This document shows positions 34,219-44,481 of a stretch of DNA of 55,029 nt, piece after piece. The translations under genes were made by a program, and so were the position numbers. Within the stretch, counting starts at the first letter, position 1; every line of letters begins with the position of its first letter. Location: contig NZ_JAAJTJ010000028.1 of NCBI RefSeq assembly GCF_011030405.1, positions 1-55,029 of the forward strand, in the 5' to 3' direction. Source of the DNA: Parapedobacter sp. SGR-10 (GTDB lineage: Bacteria; Bacteroidota; Bacteroidia; Sphingobacteriales; Sphingobacteriaceae). Under the pieces are notes generated by a model, which searched no databases, was not told the origin of the DNA, and saw nothing but the letters and a program-made list of their open reading frames with translations.

Positions 34219-35904
34219 CTAAAACGGGTCTGCTATTTCAAATACAATCCCTTTTTTTGTCCGGGGATGGACAAATTTGATAAAGCCCGCATGCAAATGG
34301 AGTCTATCAGCCCTTTTGCCATACAAATCATCACCTACGATAGGTGTATTGAGCCCTCTATAGTGTGCCGAATGCACACGGAGCTGATGGGTACGCCCCG
34401 TAAGTGGAAAATAATGTATACGTGTACGACCACCTTCTATAGCGATGACCTGAAAACGAGTCCGTGCAGGTTTGCCGTACACTTCACAAACAACCTGTCG
34501 AGGCCTATCCTCCAGATCTACCCGAAGAGGCATCTCGATGAGTCCCTCTTTCTGCTGTACTATCCCATCCAATAATGCCGTGTACCGCTTTTCGACCGTA
34601 TGGCGAATAAATTGGTCTTGGATAAACTGATGGGCATATTTGTTTTTGGCCAACACCATAATACCCGAAGTAGACATATCCAACCGATGGATAATAAGCG
34701 GGCCCGTAATCTCGGGGTACTGTGCCAAAACACGTATCTGTACACTATCCTGCACGTGGATCCCCGGTACCGAGAGAAATTCAGCCGGCTTATCTACTAC
34801 GATAATATCCTCATCCTCAAAAAGAATCTTCAATATCTTGTTGCTTCCTGTACTTTCCTGCATAGGATTGTCATCCACATCCAAGCCCTGCAACATATGC
34901 CCCAGTATAGGTTCACATTTGCCACGGCATGAGGGATAGTAATACAGATGTTTACGCACTTCAGAAGAAGGTGAAGCTCCCCACCAAAATTCTGCCATAC
35001 AGATAGGCTTCAACTCATGCTGATACGCATATTGTAGCAATTTTGGTGCAGCACATTCCCCGGCCCCGGCAGGAGGAAGCATGCCCAGGGTTTCTTCAAA
35101 AATAGAAAGCAGGGATCTGACCTCACCACGTGCATTCAAAAATTGATATTGGTCAAAGAGTCGGCTCTGCAATTGCGCCGAACGTTGTTTGCGTATTTCC
35201 TTTTTCTGCGTGATCACAGCGAGGACACTGTCCAATGCTTGCTGCCTCTCTTTTACTTCTTGTTGACAAGATTGTTTCTGCACATCATACTCATGTTGGT
35301 CCCGATAACTCTGTTTGACAAGATCCTGCTCCAGCAGCTCGTATTCCTCTTTGGAAAGTTTATCTCGATTTGTCTGCCGAATGTGTTTTCTCTCCGCCTT
35401 ATTGGCTTTGTGTAGCGCACGCAAGGAGGCCATTTTTTCGGTACTACGCACTTTTGCCTTTTCCAGCTCAGCTCTGAGACTTTCGATACGTGGATCACAT
35501 GTTAGTTGTTCTATCTCGCGGTTCAATTTATTGATGATTTCCTCTTCCTTTAGAAAAAAACCATTTTCATCCAGCATATCAAAGATGGGAGGTACAAGAT
35601 AACGATGACGATTGCTTCCTGCCAGCTTTCCCGAACATCCTGCCAAATAGCCCAGACGTCCTTGCTTATCCTCGACCACCAATACCCCAAACATCTTGCC
35701 TATAGGCATTCCCGATCGGGTATCATTCAACCCAAAATTATGTTCAAAATCCTTTTGTTCACAAAGATATCCCTGCAATTCCTCACTCGCTAGGATACTC
35801 AATAGGTGTGGCTCATAGCAAAAGGGGAACGTAAATCTCTTCGGTCTGTCCAGAGAAGAGACATCACGCCTGAAAAGATGGAAAAAGGGCGGAGTACTGT
35901 TCAT
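34219..35904 (-). CDS. RluA-type RNA pseudouridine synthase with a long N-terminal extension
   Basis: The 561-residue product has its catalytic domain at about residues 350-561. DEDIIVVDKPAEFLSVPG, the catalytic-loop motif IHRLDMSTSGIMVLAKNK (Asp409) and GRTHQLRVHSAH are family landmarks. It isomerises uridine to pseudouridine in tRNA or rRNA. The first 340 residues are extra: a conserved globular part (GKMFGVLVVEDKQGRLGYLAGCSGKL near 70-95), a charged coiled coil (about 125-245) and a segment with AGAGECAAPKLLQYAYQHELKPICMAEFWWG. This architecture recurs in Bacteroidota and Proteobacteria pseudouridine synthases; the target site cannot be told. Confidence 0.88.
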   Translation of the reverse strand: MNSTPPFFHLFRRDVSSLDRPKRFTFPFCYEPHLLSILASEELQGYLCEQKDFEHNFGLNDTRSGMPIGKMFGVLVVEDKQGRLGYLAGCSGKLAGSNRHRYLVPPIFDMLDENGFFLKEEEIINKLNREIEQLTCDPRIESLRAELEKAKVRSTEKMASLRALHKANKAERKHIRQTNRDKLSKEEYELLEQDLVKQSYRDQHEYDVQKQSCQQEVKERQQALDSVLAVITQKKEIRKQRSAQLQSRLFDQYQFLNARGEVRSLLSIFEETLGMLPPAGAGECAAPKLLQYAYQHELKPICMAEFWWGASPSSEVRKHLYYYPSCRGKCEPILGHMLQGLDVDDNPMQESTGSNKILKILFEDEDIIVVDKPAEFLSVPGIHVQDSVQIRVLAQYPEITGPLIIHRLDMSTSGIMVLAKNKYAHQFIQDQFIRHTVEKRYTALLDGIVQQKEGLIEMPLRVDLEDRPRQVVCEVYGKPARTRFQVIAIEGGRTRIHYFPLTGRTHQLRVHSAHYRGLNTPIVGDDLYGKRADRLHLHAGFIKFVHPRTKKGIVFEIADPF

Positions 35905-35915
35905 TTTAAACTACG

Positions 35916-35941
35916 TAGAGACGCAAAATTTTGCGTCTCTA
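35916..35941. repeat. Perfect 26-bp palindrome, dispersed repeat family
   Basis: The sequence from 35916 to 35941 equals its own reverse complement (half TAGAGACGCAAAA). It lies 12 bp upstream of the pseudouridine synthase ATG. A diverged relative with the same GTAGAGA ... GCGTCTCTAC ends is at 54508-54537. Such elements are dispersed in Bacteroidota genomes and may act as terminators or protein sites. Confidence 0.65.
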
Positions 35942-36044
35942 TATATTGTACATCTGCGGTTGTGTCTTGGACCAACCGCCACGAATTATGGTCAGTGATC
36001 CGACAATAGTCGGACAAGCGTTACCAACCACAGGTATTTTATCT

Positions 36045-36713
36045 CTATTTCAAATTATCCCTGTAGACCTTTGCTTTCTTGATTTCCGTCTGTATATCCT
36101 TACGTGCTGCATCACGGGACAATACTTTTTCGTAATCAGCAATAGCCTTATTGTAAGCATCGGTAGCTACATCTTTGCTGTGTACCGCTTTTCCCGGTGT
36201 ACCTTTCAAGATGCCCAGGTCACGGTAGGCAATAGCCCTGTTTTGGTATAGCTTCATGTCATTCGCATTGATCAAGATCGCTTTCGAATAATCTGCTATG
36301 GACAACTGCAACAGCTGCTCACGTTGTGCATCATTCAATTTCTCCTCGCCCGAAACAGCCAAGAGATTGTTGGCTTTGGCTTTATAATAAAAAGCATTTG
36401 AATTCTTGGCATCCAAGGCCACTACTTTATCAAACGAACTAGCTGACTTCTTGAAATCTCCCGACTGAAATTGTGAATATCCCAACAAATAAAGTACATC
36501 CGGGTCATTAGCCTCTGCTGGCAGAGCTTTTTGCAAATGTGTCACAGCTCCTTTAAAATCTCCCGACAGCAAAGCCTTCTGCCCCAAGCGGACATTCGGG
36601 TTGCGATGTTCTTCCTGCTGCGCCTGAGCCGATAAGGTCGTCATCGCCAAAGCAACAGCTACCAACCCAAGTTTCATGCTTTTCAATCGATTGTATACAA
36701 ATCTTAAATTCAT
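36045..36713 (-). CDS. Secreted tetratricopeptide repeat protein
   Basis: The 222-residue product has a signal peptide (about 1-31, ending LSAQAQQ). Residues about 40-215 contain TPR-like helices: RLGQKALLSGDFKGAVTHLQKAL, DVLYLLGYSQFQSGDFKKSASSFDKV, SNAFYYKAKANNLL, then ADYSKAILINANDMKLYQNRAIAYRDLG. TPR proteins act as scaffolds, here probably periplasmic. No operon partner is evident. The start follows an A-rich leader, usual for this phylum. Confidence 0.8.
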   Translation of the reverse strand: MNLRFVYNRLKSMKLGLVAVALAMTTLSAQAQQEEHRNPNVRLGQKALLSGDFKGAVTHLQKALPAEANDPDVLYLLGYSQFQSGDFKKSASSFDKVVALDAKNSNAFYYKAKANNLLAVSGEEKLNDAQREQLLQLSIADYSKAILINANDMKLYQNRAIAYRDLGILKGTPGKAVHSKDVATDAYNKAIADYEKVLSRDAARKDIQTEIKKAKVYRDNLK

Positions 36714-37139
36714 ATCATTATTTTTATTTTATTTATAAGTCATCTAAGTTATGATGGTGAAGGAAGTTATGGAAGCGACATATATCACAAACCTCTATAA
36801 CCATCATCACCTCCATCACGTTATTTTATAGTGTTCAATTTTTCTATGTTAGAGTAAAGGTGCGGCAATAAGTTTAACACATCAACAAATATTTATGAAC
36901 ATTTCCACATCTCAATTTTATCATTATTTCTAATTCGTTTATTCCTACCTTTGTTCAAAATCATAATATGACAGATTGTTTCCAACAACCATGACGATTT
37001 AGCAGTCACGACAGTATGCTAGCATAAATAATACCAATTTTTTATTTTGGCATTTTGCTTGCATTATTAGCTACCACAATTTATCAATAGAATTTACATT
37101 AAAAATCTGACATCTTGTCTGATTTGACAACAATATTAT
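36714..37139 (+). promoter_or_regulatory. Divergent intergenic region, upstream of lon
   Basis: The 426 bp hold no supported gene. TACCTTTG (36946-36953) matches the -7 box on the plus strand and could start a lon leader of about 180 nt, but no TTTG lies at the expected distance. An 8-bp inverted repeat (ATGATGGT / ACCATCAT, near 36752 and 36800) is seen close to the TPR gene. I see no recognisable heat-shock operator of the CIRCE type. Confidence 0.35.
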
Positions 37140-39593
37140 ATGAGCAACTTTGACACATTCGACTTCAATCAGATGATACCGGTAATTAGCGAAGACACAG
37201 AATTCTTTCCTTTATTGAGCCAACAAGATGAAGACGAAATGCAGAACGCAGATATTCCAGAAATACTATCTATTCTGCCCTTGCGCAATACAGTCCTCTT
37301 CCCCGGGGTCGTGATTCCTATTACCGTAGGCAGGGACAAGTCCATAAAGCTGGTCAAAGAAGCCTACAAAGGTGACAGAACCATAGGAGTGGTGGCGCAG
37401 AAGGATATGAATGTAGAAGATCCGAATTTCAATCAACTCAACAAAATAGGAACAGTCGCCAACATCATCAAGGTACTGCAAATGCCAGACGGCAATACAA
37501 CGGTCATTATCCAAGGCAAACAACGTTTCAAGCTGAGCGAACTGATACAGGCCGAGCCGTATATCAAAGCGAAAGTCGAACGTTTTCCAGAGGCTAAGCC
37601 CAAGACCAGCAGCAGAGAATTCAAAGCCCTTATCTCGTCCATCAAAGAACTAGCCTTACAGATTATCCAGCTCTCCCCTCACCTACCCAGTGAGGCAGGC
37701 ATTGCCATAAAAAATATCGAAAGCCCAACCTTTTTGGTCAATTTCATTTCGTCCAACCTATCCTTGGAACTGAATCCCAAGCAAGAGCTATTGGAAATGA
37801 AGGATTTTGTCAAACGTGCCCAATTGCTGTTGGAACACCTGACGACCGAAATCCAAATGCTGGAACTGAAAAACCAGATCCAAAACAAAGTACGGGTAGA
37901 CCTCGATAAACAACAGCGGGATTATTTCCTCAACCAACAACTCAAAACCATCCAGGAAGAGCTTGGCGGAAACACACCTGACCTCGAAATGGAGGATCTG
38001 AAAAAAAGGGCAAAGTCAAAAAAATGGTCTAAAGAGGTCGGAGAGCATTTCAACAAAGAAATCGAAAAACTTGCGCGTATCAACCCAGCCGCTGCGGACT
38101 ATTCCGTACAGCTCAATTATCTTGAACTTCTGTTGGATCTGCCTTGGGGAGAATACACGAAAGACAACTTTGACTTGAATAGGGCCATAAAAGTGTTGGA
38201 CAAAGACCACTATGGCTTGGAGAAGGTCAAACAGCGTATCATCGAATATTTGGCTGTCCTCAAATTAAAAAATGACATGAAAGCCCCAATCCTATGCTTG
38301 GTAGGCCCCCCGGGGGTAGGAAAAACCTCACTCGGCAAGTCTATCGCCAAGGCCCTGGGACGCAAATATACCCGTATGGCATTGGGCGGTATACGGGACG
38401 AAGCCGAAATACGTGGTCACCGCAAGACCTATATCGGTGCCATGCCCGGACGTATCATCCAATCGCTGAAAAAAGCAGGAACATCCAACCCCGTTTTCGT
38501 ACTGGACGAAATCGATAAGATCGGTGCTGACTTCAAAGGAGACCCTTCGTCTGCCCTTTTGGAAGTACTCGACCCGGAACAGAACACGAATTTTTATGAT
38601 CACTACGTAGAAATGGAGTATGATCTTTCCAAAGTCATGTTTATCGCTACAGCCAATTCGTTGAATACAGTTCAGCCTGCCCTGCTGGACCGTATGGAAA
38701 TCATCGAAGTCAATGGCTATACGATAGAAGAAAAGATAGAGATCGCAAAAAGACACCTGCTGCCAAAGCAGCGTGAGATGCACGGACTGAAGAGCAAAGA
38801 TATATCTCTGGGCAATAAGGTCATTGAAAAGATAATTGAAGAATATACCCGGGAATCGGGTGTGCGCGGCCTGGAGAAAAAAATAGGTTCTATCGTACGC
38901 GGCATCGCCACCAAGATCGTCATGGAGAAACCTTATACATCAAATGTCACCGCAAAAATGGCCGAAGAAATTCTCGGCGCCCCTATTTTTGACAAAGACA
39001 TGTACGAAAATAATGAGGTGGCCGGTGTAGTTACAGGATTAGCCTGGACATCCGTAGGAGGAGATATCCTGTTTATCGAGTCCAGCCTCAGCCCTGGAAA
39101 AGGAAAGTTGAGCCTGACCGGAAATCTGGGCGATGTCATGAAAGAATCTGCCGCTATTGCAATGGCCTACCTACGTTCACATGCTGAAGACTTTGGCATA
39201 GATCACGAGGTATTTGACCTTTGGGATGTCAATATACACGTTCCTGCCGGCGCTACCCCCAAAGATGGCCCTTCGGCAGGTATCACCATGTTGACTGCGC
39301 TCACATCCTTGTTTACGCAACGTAAGGTCAAGGAAAAATTGGCCATGACCGGCGAAATCACCCTTCGGGGGAAAGTATTGCCCGTCGGCGGGATCAAGGA
39401 AAAGATTTTGGCTGCAAAACGTGCCAATATCAAAGAGATCATCCTGTGCAAATCGAATCAAAAGGACATTTTAGAAATCAAAGAGGACTATATCAAAGAC
39501 ATGACATTCCACTACGTGAGCGAAATGTCCGAAGTCATTGATCTAGCTTTGCTGAAAACCAAGGTTAAAAATGCTAAAAAACTGAATAGGTAA
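37140..39593 (+). CDS. lon: ATP-dependent protease Lon
   Basis: The 817-residue cytosolic protease degrades damaged and regulatory proteins. An N-terminal substrate-binding LON domain (about 40-240, starting [19 protein letters not shown]) and a helical linker precede the AAA+ module with Walker A GPPGVGKT (389-396) and Walker [12 protein letters not shown]. The C-terminal serine-lysine protease domain has [10 protein letters not shown] with Ser712 and Lys755 (GGIKEK), 43 residues apart as in E. coli Lon (Ser679/Lys722). Length and all motifs are normal. Transcribed alone; a strong palindrome follows its stop. Confidence 0.98.
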   Translation: MSNFDTFDFNQMIPVISEDTEFFPLLSQQDEDEMQNADIPEILSILPLRNTVLFPGVVIPITVGRDKSIKLVKEAYKGDRTIGVVAQKDMNVEDPNFNQLNKIGTVANIIKVLQMPDGNTTVIIQGKQRFKLSELIQAEPYIKAKVERFPEAKPKTSSREFKALISSIKELALQIIQLSPHLPSEAGIAIKNIESPTFLVNFISSNLSLELNPKQELLEMKDFVKRAQLLLEHLTTEIQMLELKNQIQNKVRVDLDKQQRDYFLNQQLKTIQEELGGNTPDLEMEDLKKRAKSKKWSKEVGEHFNKEIEKLARINPAAADYSVQLNYLELLLDLPWGEYTKDNFDLNRAIKVLDKDHYGLEKVKQRIIEYLAVLKLKNDMKAPILCLVGPPGVGKTSLGKSIAKALGRKYTRMALGGIRDEAEIRGHRKTYIGAMPGRIIQSLKKAGTSNPVFVLDEIDKIGADFKGDPSSALLEVLDPEQNTNFYDHYVEMEYDLSKVMFIATANSLNTVQPALLDRMEIIEVNGYTIEEKIEIAKRHLLPKQREMHGLKSKDISLGNKVIEKIIEEYTRESGVRGLEKKIGSIVRGIATKIVMEKPYTSNVTAKMAEEILGAPIFDKDMYENNEVAGVVTGLAWTSVGGDILFIESSLSPGKGKLSLTGNLGDVMKESAAIAMAYLRSHAEDFGIDHEVFDLWDVNIHVPAGATPKDGPSAGITMLTALTSLFTQRKVKEKLAMTGEITLRGKVLPVGGIKEKILAAKRANIKEIILCKSNQKDILEIKEDYIKDMTFHYVSEMSEVIDLALLKTKVKNAKKLNR

Positions 39594-39629
39594 TTTTTTT
39601 TCCGTAAATACACAACGTCCAATTCAAAG

Positions 39630-39682
39630 CACACGCGGCACGCATACGCTCGTACAAATATACCACACGCGTGCCGCGTGTG
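39630..39682 (+). terminator. GC-rich nested hairpin after lon
   Basis: In the 357-bp gap 39594-39950, arms CACACGCGGCACGC (39630-39643) and GCGTGCCGCGTGTG (39669-39682) pair perfectly over 14 bp. The right part can alternatively fold by itself as CACACGCG-TGC-CGCGTGTG (39664-39682). No T-run follows, so classical termination is uncertain, but it is by far the most GC-rich structure in an AT-rich gap. The rest of the gap shows nothing else I can name. Confidence 0.45.
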
Positions 39683-39950
39683 TCTTACCTATCGTAAGTT
39701 TACCAAAGAGTAAATAACTTATTTTATCCTTAAACCATAATACACGACGGCTTTATCTTGTATAATTAAATGGTTTGTATAATCATTTTTCATAAATAAG
39801 CGAACAGATGGCTGTGTTTCATCATTCAGCTTTCTATACCATTCTCTTTCCCTATTTTACAAAATCATTGTATTTTTCTGTTTTAATAACTAATTTTAAA
39901 GCCACCGTTAGGCTTTAACCATGTAAACGATATGAAAAGCAGTCCATAAG

Positions 39951-42401
39951 ATGATCCTTTCCAAAATTTTGCATATATTATTCTTGGGTTGCCTTGTCGT
40001 AATGGGGCTGAACTCTGTCGCCCAAAATTATCCCTTAAAGTTTAACCATATATCCTATAAGGAAGGGCTGTCACAAAGTCCAATAGGTGCAATTTTTCAG
40101 GACAAAAAAGGTTTTATATGGATTGGAAATCGAGAGGGGCTTACACGATATGATGGGTACGAGTTTGTCAGCTATAGTCATAAAGAAGGGGATCATAATA
40201 GTCTCAGCCATAATCTTATTCGATCCATTACGCAGGACTCCACCGGAATGCTTTGGGTTGGAACATCTAATGGGTTAAATGTCTTTGATCCTGTTACAGA
40301 AAAATTTACTTATATAGATATTTCGCAGAGCAAAACTGTTTCGGCAGTGTTAATTGATAAGCAACAGTATGCTTGGGTAGCCTCTTACGATGGCTTAAAG
40401 CGCGTCAGACGCAAGTCTTCAGGCAAATTGGAGGTATTACATATAGAAAATGACGATCTCAGAAATGGGTTAGCGAGGGCATTGATGCAGGATCAAGAGG
40501 GAAGAATATGGATAGGCTTTACTAATGGAATAAGGTGTCTCGATCCGTCTACACTAAAGATTGTTCCCCTGCCTGATGCCATCAGAAAAGAACAGGATGA
40601 TCGTGCGCTTACCATATCATCTATCAGAGAAGATAAACGAGGAGATATTTGGTTCTCTACAGAAGGAGATGGTTTTTTCTGGTATAAGAAACGACAAGGT
40701 ACCTTTCATAATTTCCGGAATGTAGTTAATCTGGATACGGGTCTGCCATCAAATGTTATTAAGGATATTTTGGTATATGATAACGAAGACATTTGGTTTG
40801 GGACACGTATGGGGCTGAGTATATTTCACAAACGTACAGAGACGTTTACGAATTATCAACATGATAGCAGCGACCTGACGAGTTTAAGCCAAAATTCTAT
40901 CTGGAACTTTTTGCGGGATCGGTCGGGTAATATATGGATGGGAACTTATGCGGGCGGCCTTAACATTTACTATCCAAGGTTCAGTAATTTTGAAAACATT
41001 GGAGAAAGAATAGGTAATAAAGTAGGACTAAGTCAATCTATTGTGAATAGTGTGCTCGAAGAAAATAACGGGGCGCTATGGGTTGCTACAGATGGAGGGG
41101 GTCTGAACTACATTGACCGAAAAAAAGGAATCAGCAGGTGTTTTTTTCCAATAGATAAAAATGGTAGACAGATCAGCCATATTATGACAATGGCCAAGGG
41201 AAGTAAGGGGGAGCTATATCTGGGTACGTTGGAAGGATTGGGTATATTTGACGATACCGATGGAACAATTGATTATTTACCTATAGGGACTTCCGGTGAC
41301 AGCAGAACAATTAATGCCTTGTTGGCAGAAGAAAATGGTAACCTTTGGGTTGGTACACATAAGTTTGGTGTATGGATGATCGATGCAGACGGGAAGATAG
41401 AAACTTTGGGAAGTACGGCGGGTATAAGTATTCAGTCTTTGTATGCCACCGATGAACATATCTGGATGGGTACAGATGGGAGTCTATACTGTTATGATAA
41501 AAAAAATAAAAAGTTGCTTCGGTACCGCGAATTTGATAACTATACGGTTTTATCACTGTTCATCGATTCTAAAAAACGATTTTGGGTAGGTACACATAAG
41601 GGGGTCGCTTTGTTTAACCCTCGAAATAATGAAAAGCATTTTATCACACAAGAGACCGGCTTGGTCGACAATATGGTAGAAGCGATTGTAGAAGATGATT
41701 CGGGAAATATATGGGTAAGTACCCAAAACGGATTGTCTAAAATTAGCTATACCGGACAGCATGGGCACTTTTCCGATCAAAATCTAAGTGTTGACAATTA
41801 TACCTCTAATAATGGTTTGTCCAGTAACCGGTTTATGCGAGGGGCTGTACTGAAATCAGAACGAGGGGAGTTGATGTTTGGTGGGGTGAATGGTCTGACT
41901 ACGTTTTATCCTGAAAAAATCGTCAGAAACGCCTATCTTCCTCCGGTTGTCGTTACCGATTTCTTAATCGACAATAAATCCGTTCGGGTAGGTGTCGAAA
42001 ACAGTCCTTTGGCATCTCCTATTGACGAGACAAAACAACTGACCTTAAAATACGATCAGAATGCGATCACGTTTAAGGTGGCGGCGCTAAACTACATCAA
42101 TTCTTCCAATAATCAATATGCCTATAAATTAGTAGGTTTTGATAAGGAAGATGAGTGGTATTATGCCGGGAATCAGCGTACCATCAGTTATACCAACTTG
42201 CCGGAAGGAAGCTATATCCTTAAAATAAAGGTGGCTAACAACGACGGCGTTTGGAATGAGCAAGAAAAAAGTATAGCGATTAAAGTGTTGCCACCATTTT
42301 GGAAAACGTGGTGGGCATATACTATCTATATATCGGTATTCTTGGGGCTGTTATATCTTTTCTATAGCTACTCTATTAAAACCGAAAAGCTTAGACATTA
42401 G
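39951..42401 (+). CDS. Hybrid two-component system sensor, N-terminal part (cut by TAG)
   Basis: The 816-residue product is the periplasmic sensor half of a hybrid two-component regulator. It has a signal peptide (about 1-25), two seven-bladed propeller domains made of two-component-regulator repeats (GFIWIGNREGLTRYDGYEF, GMLWVGTSNGLNVFD, GNIWMGTYAGGLNIY and others), a Y_Y_Y domain (about 690-780, ending LPEGSYILKIKVANNDGVWNEQEKSIAIKV), and a transmembrane helix (about 786-808). It stops right after KTEKLRH at a TAG (42399-42401); the same frame continues without any shift into the kinase half at 42429. CAG to TAG would explain it. Such regulators sense an oligosaccharide and activate the adjacent polysaccharide genes, here the PUL2 remnant. 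It is either a nonsense pseudogene or half of a split system. Confidence 0.85.
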   Translation: MILSKILHILFLGCLVVMGLNSVAQNYPLKFNHISYKEGLSQSPIGAIFQDKKGFIWIGNREGLTRYDGYEFVSYSHKEGDHNSLSHNLIRSITQDSTGMLWVGTSNGLNVFDPVTEKFTYIDISQSKTVSAVLIDKQQYAWVASYDGLKRVRRKSSGKLEVLHIENDDLRNGLARALMQDQEGRIWIGFTNGIRCLDPSTLKIVPLPDAIRKEQDDRALTISSIREDKRGDIWFSTEGDGFFWYKKRQGTFHNFRNVVNLDTGLPSNVIKDILVYDNEDIWFGTRMGLSIFHKRTETFTNYQHDSSDLTSLSQNSIWNFLRDRSGNIWMGTYAGGLNIYYPRFSNFENIGERIGNKVGLSQSIVNSVLEENNGALWVATDGGGLNYIDRKKGISRCFFPIDKNGRQISHIMTMAKGSKGELYLGTLEGLGIFDDTDGTIDYLPIGTSGDSRTINALLAEENGNLWVGTHKFGVWMIDADGKIETLGSTAGISIQSLYATDEHIWMGTDGSLYCYDKKNKKLLRYREFDNYTVLSLFIDSKKRFWVGTHKGVALFNPRNNEKHFITQETGLVDNMVEAIVEDDSGNIWVSTQNGLSKISYTGQHGHFSDQNLSVDNYTSNNGLSSNRFMRGAVLKSERGELMFGGVNGLTTFYPEKIVRNAYLPPVVVTDFLIDNKSVRVGVENSPLASPIDETKQLTLKYDQNAITFKVAALNYINSSNNQYAYKLVGFDKEDEWYYAGNQRTISYTNLPEGSYILKIKVANNDGVWNEQEKSIAIKVLPPFWKTWWAYTIYISVFLGLLYLFYSYSIKTEKLRH

Positions 42402-42428
42402 CTCGAACTTGAAAGTATCAACCACAGA

Positions 42429-44051
42429 ATGGACCAGCAACTGGCCCAAAAGAAAATGTCCTTTTTCACCAATATATCCCATGAGATAAAAACACCATTG
42501 ACCATGATTCTTGCACCAATTGAGCGTCTTCTGGATATGAGTGAAGGCAATCATGGGATCAATAATCAATTGCGGTTGATGTACCGCAATGGGGAAAGGC
42601 TATTAAAACTGATCAATCAATTACTGGATTTTAGAAGATTTGACTCTGGAAATGATCAGCTTAACACTTCAGAGGGAGATATTGTTCCATTTTTAAAAGA
42701 GCTTTTTTTAGCATTTAAAGGACTGGCAGATAGTAAGGGAATTACCTTGAAATTTCATTCGGAGTTGCCGGAATTATATTTGTGGTTTGATCAGGACAAG
42801 TTGGAAAAAGTTTTTTATAATCTGTTGTCTAATTGCATGAAATTCACACCTTATGAGGGGTCTGTATTTATTCGAATCGATAAGGTTTTGCGTGACGGCA
42901 GAGATTATGCGTCTATAACCGTAGAAGACAATGGGTGTGGCATAGCAGCTGAGCATATCGATAAAATATTTGAACAGTTCAGGTATTATAATCAAAAAGG
43001 CCTGAATGCAGAAGGCACGGGTTTAGGACTGGCATTTTCAAAAGAATTAGTGGATTTGCATCATGGCAAAATTGAAGTTAAAAGTACCGAGGCAACGGGT
43101 GAAACTCCGGGGTACACTGTTTTTACCGTACTCTTGCCGTTGGGAAAAGAACACTTGTCGGAAGCTGAGACTCGTGATTTGTTTTTAGATGAAGATAATA
43201 TCTCTACATATCAGGAAGATGCTTTACTTGCAAAGCATCCCGTGGAGCGGCGTAAGCAGGAAATACGGAAACGAATGGAGAAGGAAAGACCTTTGATGCT
43301 TATTGTAGAGGATAATCCGGATGTTCGGGGGCTTATTTTTTCCAGTTTTGAAGAAGAATTTGACATTATTACCGCAGTGAACGGAGAACAGGGATTGGTA
43401 GAAGCACAGCGGGCTATTCCCGATATCATCATCAGTGATGTGATGATGCCTGTCATGGATGGTATCAGTTTATGCAGTCAGTTAAAGACAGATGTCAATA
43501 CCAGCCATATTCCGGTGGTGTTGCTAACAGCAAGGAGTTCAACGGTTTTTAAGATGGAAGGATTTGAAACCGGAGCGGACGATTATATCACCAAGCCATT
43601 CTCTATCAATATGCTCAGTATAAGAGTTTGGAACCTGTTGGATTCTCGGCAGAAGCTTAGGGATGTATTCCAGAGGGAGGTGCGATTACAGCCACAGAAT
43701 ATAACCATAACATCAACGGATGATAAATTTCTGCATAACCTTATGCAGTTTATAGAAGAGAATATTGATAATCCCGAACTCACTGTTGAGGATCTGGGTA
43801 AGAGCGTCTCCATGTCAAGGGGTACCTTATATAAAAAGATCAAAGCCTTGACTGGACAGACAGTCAATGACTTTGTACGTACCGTTCGATTAAAACGAGC
43901 AGCCCAACTACTTGAACAAGCCAGATATAATGTTAATGAAATAGCTTATATGGCGGGGTTTTCGGATGTGAATTATTTTAGAAAATGTTTTAAAGACCAG
44001 TTTGGCTATACACCTAAGGAATATGGTAAACAATCGGGACGAGAGTCCTGA
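42429..44051 (+). CDS. Hybrid two-component system, kinase-receiver-AraC part
   Basis: The 540-residue product is the cytoplasmic half. HisKA starts at once (KKMSFFTNISHEIKTPL, His18 from the ATG at 42429), then HATPase_c with VEDNGCGIAAEHIDKIFEQF and GTGLGLAFSKELVDLHHG, a receiver domain (about 285-400, phosphoacceptor Asp337 in IIISDVMMPVMDG, Lys in DDYITKPF), and an AraC-type DNA-binding domain (MSRGTLYKKIKALTGQTVNDF and YMAGFSDVNYFRKCF). Nine codons between the TAG and this ATG continue the linker (LELESINHR). No ribosome site is obvious before the ATG, so free translation is doubtful. If made, it would be a soluble kinase-regulator without its sensor. Confidence 0.85.
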   Translation: MDQQLAQKKMSFFTNISHEIKTPLTMILAPIERLLDMSEGNHGINNQLRLMYRNGERLLKLINQLLDFRRFDSGNDQLNTSEGDIVPFLKELFLAFKGLADSKGITLKFHSELPELYLWFDQDKLEKVFYNLLSNCMKFTPYEGSVFIRIDKVLRDGRDYASITVEDNGCGIAAEHIDKIFEQFRYYNQKGLNAEGTGLGLAFSKELVDLHHGKIEVKSTEATGETPGYTVFTVLLPLGKEHLSEAETRDLFLDEDNISTYQEDALLAKHPVERRKQEIRKRMEKERPLMLIVEDNPDVRGLIFSSFEEEFDIITAVNGEQGLVEAQRAIPDIIISDVMMPVMDGISLCSQLKTDVNTSHIPVVLLTARSSTVFKMEGFETGADDYITKPFSINMLSIRVWNLLDSRQKLRDVFQREVRLQPQNITITSTDDKFLHNLMQFIEENIDNPELTVEDLGKSVSMSRGTLYKKIKALTGQTVNDFVRTVRLKRAAQLLEQARYNVNEIAYMAGFSDVNYFRKCFKDQFGYTPKEYGKQSGRES

Positions 44052-44318
44052 ATCCCCAAAAGTAATCTCGTATACGCTCCTTTTTCTATTGTTTTGTACG
44101 GCATTCATGTATTTTCTGAACGCTAATCATGTTTTTTGTTTTCGTAGTGCATCTATCTTAGCACCAGTGAAACGGAGTGAGTATAGAAGTATGAAAATAA
44201 AACGAACATCTGTGCTCGTTTTGATAATTATGATGATGCTCTATTTACTTATTTTGACATTATAAACGTGAGGTCTACTTTAGACTACTAAATTATTGAG
44301 AAACTAAACTTAAATACA

Positions 44319-44478
44319 ATGACGAATATCATTACCTATTTCAGGCTGAGGCCTATGTCTCGGACATTTAGGTTGTCTTTACTATTGATTGGTATCAATA
44401 TATTCTTTTTGGGTGAATTAGCCTATGCTCAGTCCAGACAGGCAACAGGGCAGGTAAAAGACCAAAAGGGCGAAAATA
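44319..44478 (+). pseudogene. SusC-like N-terminal stub
   Basis: The 5' end of a TonB-dependent transporter gene survives: a signal peptide (FRLSLLLIGINIFFLGELAYAQ cut near residue 38) followed by the start of the carboxypeptidase-regulatory-like domain (RQATGQVKDQKGEN). After about 53 codons the text changes abruptly to a sulfatase-like tail in the same frame. The position directly after the hybrid regulator is where a SusC gene is expected. The rest of SusC and all of SusD are absent, which implies one large internal deletion. Confidence 0.6.
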
Positions 44479-44481
44479 GAG

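Noticed and set aside
36752..36810. ATGATGGT/ACCATCAT inverted repeat upstream of the TPR gene
   Set aside because: Only 8 bp with a long spacer in simple sequence; likely chance.
42399..42401. TAG as a recoded amino acid (pyrrolysine-like)
   Set aside because: No second in-frame TAG in other genes and no recoding machinery visible; a point mutation is simpler.
44002..44265. Hydrophobic 87-residue open frame overlapping the end of the kinase gene
   Set aside because: It begins inside the regulator in another frame, has no recognisable family, and the hydrophobic look comes from AT-rich sequence.
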